NCBI GenBank assembly: GCA_035946735.1
Contig: DASYYZ010000008.1
Location: forward strand, 24,044-88,043
Direction of reading: 5' to 3'
Length of the DNA: 64,000 nt
Origin: Gp13-AA77 sp035946735
GTDB taxonomy: Bacteria > Acidobacteriota > Terriglobia > UBA7540
The stretch's first letter is position 1. Each line of letters starts with the position of its first letter. A model generated the notes under the pieces. It made no database searches. It was not told the DNA's origin and worked only from the letters and a program-made list of their open reading frames with translations. The position numbers and the translations under genes were made by a program. Below are positions 1-8,954 of the stretch, one piece after another.

Positions 1-1
1 G

Positions 2-571
2 ACGAACCAGATCACAACGGGACAGGGATCGATCGGAAAGTTGCTTTACGACGAAACCTTCTACAATCGCCTGAATCAATCGCTGGCCTCGGCGCAAAAG
101 CTGGTGGACAACGTGAGGGCCGGCCAGGGCACCATCGGCAAGTTCATGGTGGATCCCGCGGTCTATAACAAGACCGAGGCCACTCTCGATCGGCTAAATC
201 AACTCCTGGATCAGGTGCAGAACGGCCAAGGAACGCTGCCCAAACTCATCAACGATCCTGGTCTCTACAATCAGTTGAAGGACGTCACGGCCAAGGCGAA
301 CACGCTGATCGATAACGTGAATAAGGGCCAGGGCACGCTCGGGCAGTTGGTCACCGATAAGCAGCTCTACGACCGTCTCAACTCGACGATCGGCCACCTG
401 GATGCCATCACTGGTCGCATGCAAGAGGGGACAGGCACCCTCGGGAAGCTCTCCACCGATCCTTCTCTCTTCAACAATCTGCGGGATAGCAGCCAGTCAC
501 TCAAGGAGTTTCTGGTTGAGTTCCGCAAGAACCCCAGGAAATACCTCCAGGTCCGCATCCATCTCTTTTAG
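2..571 (+). CDS. MCE/MlaD family lipid-transport protein, C-terminal part
   Basis: The reading frame is open from the left edge, so the 5' end with the MCE domain lies outside the window. What remains is a helical C-terminal region built from about four imperfect repeats of roughly 45 residues, each with a G-Q-G-T-(I/L) turn followed by a D-x-x-L/V-Y/F-N motif (for example GQGTIGKFMVDPAVYN). The protein ends with a short KYLQVRIHLF tail. This repeat and tail pattern is common in acidobacterial MlaD-like proteins, the periplasmic lipid-binding part of an MCE-type ABC importer that moves lipids between membranes. The ATPase and permease would be expected upstream. The following genes are pilin genes, so it probably ends its operon. 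Family assignment is good; the substrate is unknown. Confidence 0.75.
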   Translation, partial: TNQITTGQGSIGKLLYDETFYNRLNQSLASAQKLVDNVRAGQGTIGKFMVDPAVYNKTEATLDRLNQLLDQVQNGQGTLPKLINDPGLYNQLKDVTAKANTLIDNVNKGQGTLGQLVTDKQLYDRLNSTIGHLDAITGRMQEGTGTLGKLSTDPSLFNNLRDSSQSLKEFLVEFRKNPRKYLQVRIHLF

Positions 572-752
572 TGAGTTGCCGGCCGTTTGCCCTGAAACGG
601 GCCGCTGCCTTTCTTCGGCTATGACCCTTAGGTCCGCATTCGTCTCTCTGAGGAGTAGACGCGTTTGTTCGGCGACACCCGTCCTGGCGCTGGCAGTCTG
701 TAATAAGCCTTAAGAATTAGGTCCATCGGCCGATAAAGCTCTTGGGAGAGCC

Positions 753-1442
753 ATGCGTTTTCTGCAGCCGGGCGGGAAAGAATCCGATTGCCACGGTTCG
801 CCGCCTTCAGGCGAGACCGTATTAAGGGATATGAGCGCCGGCTTGACGCTTCTGGAACTCATGCTGGTGGTGGCGATCGCTTCCGTCCTTCTTGGTCTGG
901 CAGTGCCTTCCACGCTGAACGGTCTCAAGAATTATCACCTGCATTCGGATACTACCTCGATGGCTTCCTATCTGAATCTGACGCGAATGCGCGCGGCCTC
1001 TCAGTATGCTCCGTATAGCCTGGACTTCAATCCGACAACCAACACCTACATCGTGGAGCAACTCACCCCGATCGCATACAATCCCATCCCGACTTCAACA
1101 CCGTCGAGCTCCAACTATTCTTCCCAGAGCCCGGCAGTGTACGAGTTTGGCACCCAATATCTCGCTTCTGGCGAGACTGTGGCCGATTGTCTTCCAACAG
1201 GTACAACCGTGTATCCCGCTCCGGTCTCGGGTAACCCATCGAGTTGCAGCGGATCTTTTCAGATCTACTTCAACACGCGAGGCTTTCCCGTCGACAATAC
1301 CGGCAGCCCGCTTACAAACGGAGGCGTGGCAATTTATCTCACGGGTCCGAACGGTTTGCTTGACGCCTTGACAATTTCCTCGGGAGGCGCCGTCCAGACG
1401 TGGAGCTGGAATGCAGGCACAAGTCAGTGGTCGGCGAGGTAA
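753..1442 (+). CDS. GspH/FimT-like type IV minor pilin
   Basis: This pseudopilin has a prepilin peptidase site at Gly30/Leu31 followed by LTLLELMLVVAIAS, with the conserved Glu at +5 and a hydrophobic N-terminal helix of about 20 residues. The rest is a Ser/Thr/Asn-rich globular domain with two spaced Cys. I keep the ATG at 753, which has GGAG four bases upstream. An ATG at 831 would give a more normal 4-residue leader (MSAG), but its AAGGG is only two bases away. The gene is first of four co-directional pilin-type genes (PilV-, PilW- and PilX-like follow), which together would form the initiating tip complex of a type IV pilus or a type II secretion pseudopilus. FimT-like members can bind DNA in competence, but nothing here shows that. 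Confidence 0.8.
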   Translation: MRFLQPGGKESDCHGSPPSGETVLRDMSAGLTLLELMLVVAIASVLLGLAVPSTLNGLKNYHLHSDTTSMASYLNLTRMRAASQYAPYSLDFNPTTNTYIVEQLTPIAYNPIPTSTPSSSNYSSQSPAVYEFGTQYLASGETVADCLPTGTTVYPAPVSGNPSSCSGSFQIYFNTRGFPVDNTGSPLTNGGVAIYLTGPNGLLDALTISSGGAVQTWSWNAGTSQWSAR

Positions 1443-1453
1443 AGGCGGCTTTC

Positions 1454-2140
1454 ATGATCGGAAGGCATTGGCGAACGGCAGCTTTTCCGCGAGGTCTCTC
1501 GAGATCGGGGATCCGGGCGGACGAGCGCGGACTGACGCTAATCGAGACGATGCTGGCTGTGACGGTGGCCGTGGTTGGGGCGTTCGGAATCAGCAGCGTT
1601 ATCTACGTTGCCACAGCCACCACCAAGAATCAGGGCACAGAGACCACGCGGGCCACGATCTATGCGCAAGACAAGATGGAGAAACTGCTGTCACTGGCCT
1701 CCGTTCCGGTCGCCGGCGTCACCACCGCCAGCTTCACCAACTGTACGCAAGCGGCGTCAACGCAACAGGCATCTTATCCGGACTGCAACGCCACGGGGAT
1801 TACCGCCGGCGGCTGGGTGACGGGCCTGCTGGCCGGGGGCGCCACATCTCCGCTGCAGTCGTCCTGTCCTAGCTCAGGCGCCAGCGTCGGCTATGTGGAT
1901 TTTATCGATGCCAGCGGCAATCAACTGACGGGCACGAGCTGTTCCGCCGCCACCACTAACGGCTTCTCGTACGTGCGCATGTGGCAGATTTCAGACTCCA
2001 ATCCGTTTGGCACCACTCCGGCCCTTAAGCAGATAACGGTGGCCGTCTACTCATTAGCTGTGATTAATACCACGAACGGCGGCTCGCCCAGTTCATCACC
2101 GCTCATCGTTCTCACGAGCTACGTATCAGATCCAGACTGA
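1454..2140 (+). CDS. PilV-like type IV pilus minor pilin
   Basis: The N-terminus has a basic leader ending RADERG, then LTLIETMLAVTVAVVGAFG, a class III prepilin signal with Glu at +5 of the mature protein. The ATG at 1454 (MIGRHW) was chosen because it lies 11 bases after the preceding stop; the frame extends to 1400, but that would overlap the upstream gene. The mature part contains KMEKLLSLA, resembling the E-x-L region typical of PilV proteins, and several Cys residues that may form disulfides. It sits between the FimT-like and PilW-like genes with very short spacing, so the four are probably one transcript. Likely role: minor pilin priming pilus assembly. Confidence 0.8.
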   Translation: MIGRHWRTAAFPRGLSRSGIRADERGLTLIETMLAVTVAVVGAFGISSVIYVATATTKNQGTETTRATIYAQDKMEKLLSLASVPVAGVTTASFTNCTQAASTQQASYPDCNATGITAGGWVTGLLAGGATSPLQSSCPSSGASVGYVDFIDASGNQLTGTSCSAATTNGFSYVRMWQISDSNPFGTTPALKQITVAVYSLAVINTTNGGSPSSSPLIVLTSYVSDPD

Positions 2141-2150
2141 GGAAACCCGG

Positions 2151-3317
2151 ATGTCGCGAAAGCAATCGTCCCAGCCTTTAGACCGGTCCCAACCGTTGGG
2201 TTTCTCCATTCTGGAGCTTATGGCGAGCATCGCCATTCTCACCTTGATCGTGGGCGCGGTCTTCACCTTGATGGTCCAGTCTCAAAAGAGGTTCCAAGGA
2301 AACACGGTCATCATTCAATCAAACCAGGCTGCACGGTCGGCGCTCGAGATGATGTCACAGGAGATTGGCCAGGCCGGCTTCAATCCCCAGTTCACAGGCT
2401 CGATTACATCCAGTGCTGCCGTGGCCGCCAGCGCTGTGGCACAGTGCATCACGCTGAGCAGCATCAACGGCATCAATCCCGGTGACTGGGTAGCAGTCGA
2501 CACCGGCGCGGCTTACGAGCAGGTTCAGGTGCTCGCTACCAGCAACGGCGCATTATCCGGCCAGACCAAGTGCTCCGGCGGGAATCAGATCTCGGGTATC
2601 TTCGAGCAGTGCCACAATAATGTCGCGGCGCCCTGCCCCACGGGAACCCTGGGTTCGTTTTTAATAGCAAGCTGGAAGTTCTCGTATCCCAGCGGTGTCC
2701 TGCAAGGCCAGACAGCAAACTACGGCGGCTCGAGCACCACTCTGTCGAACGACCATATCCTGGCCGTCTTTTACGGCGATACCGACAACTCCGGCAATGT
2801 CTGGTATGCCGTCTACAGCCTCTATAACCCGACATCCTCCGGCTCACTACAATCGGTGACGATCAACAATCAGAGCTTTAATCTTTATACGCTGTACCGC
2901 TCCATTACGAAAGTCACGTTTGCCACCGGCGCCACGGTAAGCCAAGCCTATCCACTGGTACAGAACGTCCTCTATCAGAGCACTAGCGGCACCAACCCGG
3001 TCGGGCCATCAGAGGTTTCGACCGGAACTGGACAGCCGATTTTCGGTTATAAGTTCACCGATCCCATCACCCTTGTCCCTAGTACGGTCAGCGTGGTCGG
3101 AACCGTCTTGATCAACCTCAGCGTGGCCGTAAACCCTGAGTCTCTCGAAACTGGGAGCGCCATCCAGTGGTATACGCTTTCCTCGCAGGTTCGCCCTGTC
3201 AACCTGTGGTCCGCGGTGACAATAAACCAGACGGGAGGCGGACGCTACCTGCCGCCGCTACCTGTGGGGCTGCCCATGTCTTTCCCAAGTCCGCTTAGCA
3301 GCTACTACGTTTTTTGA
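2151..3317 (+). CDS. PilW-like type IV pilus minor pilin
   Basis: This 388-residue protein has a prepilin leader (PLG/FSILELMASIAILTL) with Glu +5 and a single N-terminal transmembrane helix. The next stretch, SALEMMSQEIGQAGFNP, matches the PilW-type segment that usually reads L..ELRRAGY. It starts 10 bases after the upstream PilV-like stop, supporting co-transcription. The large C-terminal domain is beta-rich and polar, as expected for a tip pilin exposed outside the cell. The function is inferred from family and context: assembly of the minor-pilin priming complex, possibly with an adhesive role. Confidence 0.8.
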   Translation: MSRKQSSQPLDRSQPLGFSILELMASIAILTLIVGAVFTLMVQSQKRFQGNTVIIQSNQAARSALEMMSQEIGQAGFNPQFTGSITSSAAVAASAVAQCITLSSINGINPGDWVAVDTGAAYEQVQVLATSNGALSGQTKCSGGNQISGIFEQCHNNVAAPCPTGTLGSFLIASWKFSYPSGVLQGQTANYGGSSTTLSNDHILAVFYGDTDNSGNVWYAVYSLYNPTSSGSLQSVTINNQSFNLYTLYRSITKVTFATGATVSQAYPLVQNVLYQSTSGTNPVGPSEVSTGTGQPIFGYKFTDPITLVPSTVSVVGTVLINLSVAVNPESLETGSAIQWYTLSSQVRPVNLWSAVTINQTGGGRYLPPLPVGLPMSFPSPLSSYYVF

Positions 3318-3359
3318 GGCAAGGATCCGGCCGCTGGGCTGAGGTAGGAGTTCGCGAAA

Positions 3360-5159
3360 ATGACATCTCGAAGAAAAAACTGGATCGGAACGGGCGGGCG
3401 CTCCACGGATAGCGGCATCGCCTTGATCCTGGTGCTGCTGTCCATGCTCGTATTGAGCGTGCTCGCCGCCAGCATCGTGTTCACGGCGCGATCGGAGACG
3501 TTCGCCAGCTACGGTTACCGGCTGGATACACAGGCCGACTATACGGCCAAGGCAGGCATTGAAGCCGCGGTCAACTGGCTTCGCAGCAACCACTACGCCG
3601 CCGTCCCCAGCGCGAGCGCGAACACGAACTATCTCGTCACTGCCGAACCGACCTTCAGCCTGTATACAGCAAACACTTCGCCGGTGCAGTGTAAGGCGAA
3701 CTGCGCAAGCATAAATGGGCCCGTGCAGCTGATCGGCTACGGCGGCGGTTCCACCAACTATCCTTCCGGCATCGCCAACGCCTCAAGCGGCGCCGCCATC
3801 AGCCTGTCATTCACCAACGATCTCAACAGTCATGGCGGTGGCTCGGGCAACGGTGGGCTCGTCAGCGGCAGCGGCAATCAATCGGGCCTTTTCTTTGTGA
3901 ACGCCTACCTGCTGAACTATCAGACCGTGAACAGCAGCTCGATCGCTTCGTGCTCCAATACCAACAGCGGGTCGAACGCACCGCCCTGCCCCCTTGAGAC
4001 CTGGCTCATCACGGCCAAGGGCGAATGGACCATCGGGTCTTCGCAGGTTGCGGCAACGGCGGAAGAGCAGGCCATCGTCCAGCCCTTGTATTCATCGAGC
4101 TTCGGCGACGCCATGTATGGCTACTGCTCGGTGAGCATGGCCGGCAGTGCGGGGGTGTGTACGGACGCCTTCAATTCGGCTCTCGGCCCTTATGGCGGCG
4201 GCAACACTTCGGTGGCTGCGGGCGCATGCGATAGCACCACCGCAGCCAACGTGATTAACGCTGACGCGAATGTGGGTGCGAACGGCTACGTAAGTCTGAG
4301 CAAGAATGTCACGGTATCAGGCAATGTGACCATCGGGAATGCCAATCCTAGCCTGATCCCGTCATCCTGCTGCTCCGGCTCTTCGTGCGGCGCTCCGACC
4401 TCGGGCACCGTAAACGGTTCCATCATCACAGGCGCGGCGTACACGGCTCCGCCACCCACACCAACGTTTCCAGGGAGCGGCCAAAGCGGCGCAACTTTTC
4501 CCGGCACCTCGCCCTCATACAGCGGCGCGGCCCAGCTGCCGCAGACATCTTCGTCGAATTCCACTTCGCCTTGCGCGGACCCGCCTACCTGCACGAACAA
4601 GAGCGCGATCACACCGGGAACTTCAAATCCCTACGGGTGGCCGTGTGTGACCGGCAAAACGTGCAACGGTTCGGCCGCCAATCCTTACCTCGTCAGCAGC
4701 GTCTCGCTCAGCGCTAGCGGGGACACATTGACGCTATACGGCGGGCCCAGCATTGGCCAGCCCGTCTACTACGACATCGACAGCATCAGCATGTCCGGCC
4801 AAGGGCAGCTCGCCATCAACGGGTACGTGGTTTTGAACGTCCAAAGCTCCCTGAGCCTCGCCGGGCAGGGAATTGCCAACGGTCTCACCCAGGCGCCGGA
4901 AGCTGTCCAGATCAACTACGCCGGAACCAGCGGCGTCAGCATGGGAGGCAATGGTGCGATGTCCGCCGTGCTGACGGCTCCAAACGCCACAGTTAGCCTC
5001 GGGGGCGGCGGCTCCAAAGGCTACATGGTCGGTTCCATCCGCGCCCTGAACGTGAGCGTGCAGGGCGGCTATCCGCTTCATTATGACGTCCAATTGAATC
5101 GGTTAGATGGCACATTGGGCCAGGTGGCCGTTTCTTCATACACCCGCATCAAGCATTGA
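3360..5159 (+). CDS. PilX-like pilus assembly protein with large surface domain
   Basis: The first 60 residues carry a hydrophobic segment (IALILVLLSMLVLSVLAAS) preceded by Ser-Gly rather than a perfect prepilin site. It is followed by Y-x-x-K-A-G-I-E-A-A-V-N-W, which matches the PilX N-terminal signature (A-G-x-E-A-A). PilX proteins are usually 150-200 residues; this one has 599. It carries a long Gly/Ser/Asn-rich extension, repetitive patterns and a glycine-rich beta-helix-like end (for example GNGAMSAVLTAPNATVSLGGGGS). It is the last gene of the pilin operon, 42 bases after pilW. I infer an extracellular minor pilin that carries the main surface-exposed adhesive or sensing domain. What the extension binds cannot be told from sequence. 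Confidence 0.7.
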   Translation: MTSRRKNWIGTGGRSTDSGIALILVLLSMLVLSVLAASIVFTARSETFASYGYRLDTQADYTAKAGIEAAVNWLRSNHYAAVPSASANTNYLVTAEPTFSLYTANTSPVQCKANCASINGPVQLIGYGGGSTNYPSGIANASSGAAISLSFTNDLNSHGGGSGNGGLVSGSGNQSGLFFVNAYLLNYQTVNSSSIASCSNTNSGSNAPPCPLETWLITAKGEWTIGSSQVAATAEEQAIVQPLYSSSFGDAMYGYCSVSMAGSAGVCTDAFNSALGPYGGGNTSVAAGACDSTTAANVINADANVGANGYVSLSKNVTVSGNVTIGNANPSLIPSSCCSGSSCGAPTSGTVNGSIITGAAYTAPPPTPTFPGSGQSGATFPGTSPSYSGAAQLPQTSSSNSTSPCADPPTCTNKSAITPGTSNPYGWPCVTGKTCNGSAANPYLVSSVSLSASGDTLTLYGGPSIGQPVYYDIDSISMSGQGQLAINGYVVLNVQSSLSLAGQGIANGLTQAPEAVQINYAGTSGVSMGGNGAMSAVLTAPNATVSLGGGGSKGYMVGSIRALNVSVQGGYPLHYDVQLNRLDGTLGQVAVSSYTRIKH

Positions 5160-5282
5160 CGTGGATTCGCAGTGTGTCACATGAGTTGCATCACCGTCTC
5201 CGATCGGCTGAGGCTGCCGGGTGGCAGCTGATGGCCGCTTGAATCGCTTCTACTTACGGTGTAGGGTGAAGGTGAGGGTTTC

Positions 5283-6302
5283 TTGAGACATCAAGGTGTT
5301 GTCTGCACTCTGGCTTTGCTGCTCGGATTCGCCTTGGCGACGTCAAGCCACGCTCGCCCGATCGCCCTCCGACCATCGCAGGAGCAAACTCAATCTCAGA
5401 CTCAAGCGCAAGCGCGGGGCCAAGGCCAATCGCAGAGCCAGGCGCCGGACAAGACTGCAGCCGAACATCCGCCGAACCCGGGCAGCAGCGCCACAATTTC
5501 TGAACCGTCCCTGGCAGAATTCGCCCGCGAGCAGCGAGCCGAGCGCGCCAAGGATTCGAACGCGCCGCCTCGAGTTTTCACCAATGATAATCTTCCCAAG
5601 GGCTCCGGCGGGCTGAGCGTTGTAGGCACCCCTCCCGATCAGGAGAATGCCTCGGCGAGCGCAGAAGACGAGACCCGCACGTCGGGTCGCCTGCGTCTTC
5701 AGGTCGCCGGGCTCAAGGAACGGCTCGATACTCACCGGCGCGAACTGGGCGTGCTACAGCAGAAGCTCGGCGAAAACCAAGTGCAGTACTATCCGAATCC
5801 GAATGACATTCTTCACCAGGAATATTCTCGCGAAGACATCAACCGGCTGACGCTGGCGATCGAGCGGAAGAAGCAACAGGTGGAAGCGGACGAGCAGGCT
5901 CTGGCGGAGGCCGAAGACGAAGTCGCGCGGCGGGGGCTAGCCCCAACCGCACCCCAGGCCGATCAAAAGGATTCCCTGGCGGCCCCCAAGCCCGATTTGA
6001 GCAGCGTGCCAAAGGGCAGCGAACAGTACTGGCGGGTGCGATTCAAAGCCGCGCGTGGAGAGCTGGCGAAGGCACAGGAGCAGCAGAAACTTGCGGAGGA
6101 CGAGGTGGCGCTCCTACAGTCGCAGCAGGCCCACGAGATGGCGAGCGGAAACGCATCCGCTTTCAACTCGCAGATCTCCGCAAAGCAGTCCGAAGCGGAA
6201 TCCAAACGTGCGGCGGTCGAACAAGCTCAACGTGATCTCGAGGCGCTCGAACAGGAGCTCAAAGAAAGCAGATCGCCTCAAGCTTGGAGTGAACCGGAAT
6301 AA
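5283..6302 (+). CDS. exported coiled-coil protein of unknown function
   Basis: The start is a TTG with GAGGG five to nine bases upstream; no in-frame ATG gives the signal peptide. Residues 1-25 (VCTLALLLGFALATSSHA) look like a Sec signal peptide with cleavage near SHA/RP. A Gln/Pro-rich low-complexity stretch (about 30-60) follows, then two long heptad-like Glu/Arg/Gln-rich coiled coils (about 115-185 and 235-330). I do not recognise a family. It lies 120 bases after the pilin operon in the same direction and could be an accessory periplasmic protein of the pilus machinery, but that is only positional inference. Confidence 0.6.
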   Translation: MRHQGVVCTLALLLGFALATSSHARPIALRPSQEQTQSQTQAQARGQGQSQSQAPDKTAAEHPPNPGSSATISEPSLAEFAREQRAERAKDSNAPPRVFTNDNLPKGSGGLSVVGTPPDQENASASAEDETRTSGRLRLQVAGLKERLDTHRRELGVLQQKLGENQVQYYPNPNDILHQEYSREDINRLTLAIERKKQQVEADEQALAEAEDEVARRGLAPTAPQADQKDSLAAPKPDLSSVPKGSEQYWRVRFKAARGELAKAQEQQKLAEDEVALLQSQQAHEMASGNASAFNSQISAKQSEAESKRAAVEQAQRDLEALEQELKESRSPQAWSEPE

Positions 6303-6430
6303 GCGCTTCTCCTCTTTCCGATCGTCTCCAAACCAAACCAACACGCCGTGTAAGCCCGCAAACCGTGACCCTTTGTGGTGCGGAACTCAAATTTAAGTCA
6401 GTTAAAGCCGCGGAGTCTTCCCTAGTCGAC

Positions 6431-6458
6431 CTGACCGCCAGGGCGACCGGTGTAGTAT
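6431..6458 (+). promoter_or_regulatory. possible promoter of senA-senB
   Basis: CTGACC and TAGTAT are spaced by 16 bases and end ten bases before the senA ATG. No Shine-Dalgarno sequence is visible between the putative -10 and the ATG, which would fit a leaderless or nearly leaderless transcript. The match to consensus is moderate. Confidence 0.3.
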
Positions 6459-6467
6459 CCTTCTCTC

Positions 6468-7835
6468 ATGATCAGGGAGGTGGCGCTTCATTCGGCTTCG
6501 ATCGAACTCCACGCGCAACTCAGCGAAGCACGCGAGCGGACGCTCGAACTGATTGCCGATCTCTCCGATGAGCAGATGATCGGCCCGCCTCTCGACATTG
6601 TGAATCCGCTCCGCTGGGAGATCGGGCATCTGGGCTATTTCCAGGAGTACTGGATTCTGCGTCACTTCCGGGGCGAAACGCCGGCCTGGCCACAAGGGGA
6701 TCGCCTGTATGATTCCGCGCGTATCGCGCACGACACGCGGTGGGATTTACCGATTCCATCCAAGGCCGACACGATTGCTTACATTCAACGAATTCTGGAA
6801 CGGGTCACGAAAGGTTCCGCCGCAGCCGATTCCGGCCGCAAGATAGGCGGCTACGACGAGTCCTACTTCACGCGGCTGGCGCTCCTGCACGAGTACATGC
6901 ACGCCGAAGCGATTACTTATACTCGTCAGACGCTAGGCTACACTCCGCCGAAGATAAAGATCGCTGCCGGGGAGGGCGGGCGCGAACCCAGCTTCGAGGC
7001 GGGCAGAACGGGCAGCCGGGCGGCCGACGGCGCACCCCTGGGCGACGCGGAGATCCCCGGCGGCACGTTCATGATGGGCAGCAAGCCGGATCAGCCCTTC
7101 GTCTTTGACAACGAGCAATGGGCCCACCCGATGACTCTGGGGCCGTTTCGCGTCGCACGAACCGCGGTGTCCAACGCGCAATTCGCGGCTTTCGTGGAGG
7201 ACAGCGGCTACCAGCGGCGCGAGCTCTGGACCGATGAAGGATGGCGCTGGCGGGATAGCGTTCAGGCTGAGCAACCCGCCTACTGGCGCCGGCAGGCCGG
7301 CGGAGGTTGGCTGCGGCGCAACTTCGACATCTGGGTTCCGCTTGAAGATCACCTGCCGGTGCTGCACCTTAACTGGTACGAGGCGGACGCCTATTGCCGC
7401 TGGGCCGGACGCCGCCTGCTCACCGAAGCCGAATGGGAGATGGCCGCCAGCACTGAGCCTGCGTCGGGCGGCGTCAGCGACCGCAAGCGGCTGTTTCCCT
7501 GGGGTGACGAACCGCCCACTCCGGAGCGCGCCAACCTCGACTGGCATTCCATGGGTTGCGTGGCGGTACAAGCCTTGCCGGCTGGCGACAGCGCTTTCGG
7601 ATGCCGCCAGATGATCGGTAACGTCTGGGAGTGGACTGCTTCAGACTTCGGGCCTTATCCGGGGTTCGCTCCGGGACCTTACAAGGAATACTCAGCCCCG
7701 TGGTTTGGCGACCACAAGGTGCTTCGAGGCGGTTGCTGGGTGACGCGCTCCGGCCTGATTCGGAACACCTACCGTAATTTCTATCAGCCCCACCGGCGCG
7801 ACGTCTGGGCAGGCTTCCGCACCTGCGCGCTCTAG
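6468..7835 (+). CDS. senA: selenoneine synthase SenA (EgtB-like non-haem iron enzyme)
   Basis: Two-domain architecture of the EgtB family. An N-terminal DinB-like bundle (about 1-160) carries the iron ligand motifs GHLGYFQEYW (His54) and HEYMHAE (His141, His145). A C-terminal formylglycine-generating-enzyme-like fold (about 195-455) has GNVWEWT at 384-390 and a closing RRDVWAGFRTCAL. Residues 78-95 (DRLYDSARIAHDTRWDLP) match, as I recall it, the signature separating SenA-type proteins from true EgtB. SenA is known to join a selenosugar to hercynine oxidatively, giving the selenoxide precursor of selenoneine. The assignment rests mainly on the next gene being senB. There is no visible SD. A selenophosphate synthase (senC/selD) and the hercynine methyltransferase EgtD are not in this window. 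Ergothioneine synthesis is the alternative if the pairing misleads. Confidence 0.85.
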   Translation: MIREVALHSASIELHAQLSEARERTLELIADLSDEQMIGPPLDIVNPLRWEIGHLGYFQEYWILRHFRGETPAWPQGDRLYDSARIAHDTRWDLPIPSKADTIAYIQRILERVTKGSAAADSGRKIGGYDESYFTRLALLHEYMHAEAITYTRQTLGYTPPKIKIAAGEGGREPSFEAGRTGSRAADGAPLGDAEIPGGTFMMGSKPDQPFVFDNEQWAHPMTLGPFRVARTAVSNAQFAAFVEDSGYQRRELWTDEGWRWRDSVQAEQPAYWRRQAGGGWLRRNFDIWVPLEDHLPVLHLNWYEADAYCRWAGRRLLTEAEWEMAASTEPASGGVSDRKRLFPWGDEPPTPERANLDWHSMGCVAVQALPAGDSAFGCRQMIGNVWEWTASDFGPYPGFAPGPYKEYSAPWFGDHKVLRGGCWVTRSGLIRNTYRNFYQPHRRDVWAGFRTCAL

Positions 7836-7895
7836 CAAGGCGTACGAAAAGAATATTCGCTGGGGATTTTCTCAGCGTTTCTGCTGGACCTGACG

Positions 7896-8954
7896 ATGCG
7901 GATTGGCATCATCACCCCGGCGCCTCCGCGTTCCCGCTACGGTAACCGGGTCACCGCATTGCGCTGGGCCCGCATCTTGAGAGAACTTGGGCACCAGGTC
8001 AGCGTGGCGATGGCCTATGAGGGTCAGCCGTATGACCTCCTCGTTGCATTGCACGCCCGGCGCAGTTATCCCTCCGTGCGTCGCTTTAACCGCGACCATC
8101 CTGATCGGCCGCTGATCGTGGCCCTTACCGGTACCGACCTCTACCGGGACTTGCCCCGCAGCCGCAGCGCGCACTATGCCTTGGAACTTGCCACTCGAAT
8201 CGTCGCCCTGCAGCCGAAGGCCCAGAAGGAGTTGCAATCCCGGCTCCATCATAAGGTGCGGGTGATCTACCAGTCTTTCCCGGCAAGGCCGCGGCATGCT
8301 GCTCCACCGCTTGATTCGCACCGGGCTTTCGATGTCTGCGTCATCGGCCATCTCCGGCCCGTCAAGGATCCATTTCGCACTGCGCTCGCCGCCCGCCGCC
8401 TTCCGCCTGGATCGCGTATCCGCATACTGCATCTGGGTGGAGCCATGGACGAGAAAATGGCCGAGCGCGCCAGGACCGAGATGAAGTTGAATCCGCGTTA
8501 CCGCTGGCTCGGCGAGCAGTCCCGCGCACGCGTTCAGCAGATTCTGGCCCGGAGCGCACTTTGCGTATTATCCTCCAGGCTCGAGGGCGGAGCCAACGTT
8601 CTCTCTGAGGCGATCGTGGCGGGCACGCCGGTGCTGGCTTCGCGGATTGCCGGTTCTGTCGGCATCCTGGGTGACGATTATGCCGGCTACTTCAACGTGC
8701 GTGACAGCGAGGGACTGGCTCGACTCATGGATCGCGCCGAGAGGGATCCGGTATTTCTGGCAGGGCTCAAATCGCATTGTGCCAGACTGAAGCCGCTTTT
8801 CAACCCTGCGCGGGAACTGACGGCTTGGCGGCGGTTGATCCTGGAATGCCGGGCTGCAGGAAGTCTACAAGCGTCGGGGACGGACAACGGCCCTAGCATC
8901 CGTTTCACGTTTCCCCACACGGTCGCGCGAACCCTTGGTACGTGTAAGTCATAG
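7896..8954 (+). CDS. senB: selenosugar synthase SenB (TIGR04348-type glycosyltransferase)
   Basis: This GT4-like glycosyltransferase begins MRIGIITPAPPRSRYGNRV and continues TALRWARILRELGH, then LVALHARRS and LIVALTGTDLYRD, the pattern I associate with the TIGR04348 family now called SenB. The C-terminal half has a nucleotide-sugar site region, SSRLEGGANVLSEAIVAGTPV. SenB couples selenophosphate with UDP-N-acetylglucosamine to make a selenosugar, the substrate of SenA. It starts 60 bases after senA on the same strand. Its last 50 bases overlap the convergent methyltransferase. The protein is full length for the family (352 aa). Remaining doubt concerns substrate, because only selenium-pathway members of this family are characterised. 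Confidence 0.85.
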   Translation: MRIGIITPAPPRSRYGNRVTALRWARILRELGHQVSVAMAYEGQPYDLLVALHARRSYPSVRRFNRDHPDRPLIVALTGTDLYRDLPRSRSAHYALELATRIVALQPKAQKELQSRLHHKVRVIYQSFPARPRHAAPPLDSHRAFDVCVIGHLRPVKDPFRTALAARRLPPGSRIRILHLGGAMDEKMAERARTEMKLNPRYRWLGEQSRARVQQILARSALCVLSSRLEGGANVLSEAIVAGTPVLASRIAGSVGILGDDYAGYFNVRDSEGLARLMDRAERDPVFLAGLKSHCARLKPLFNPARELTAWRRLILECRAAGSLQASGTDNGPSIRFTFPHTVARTLGTCKS

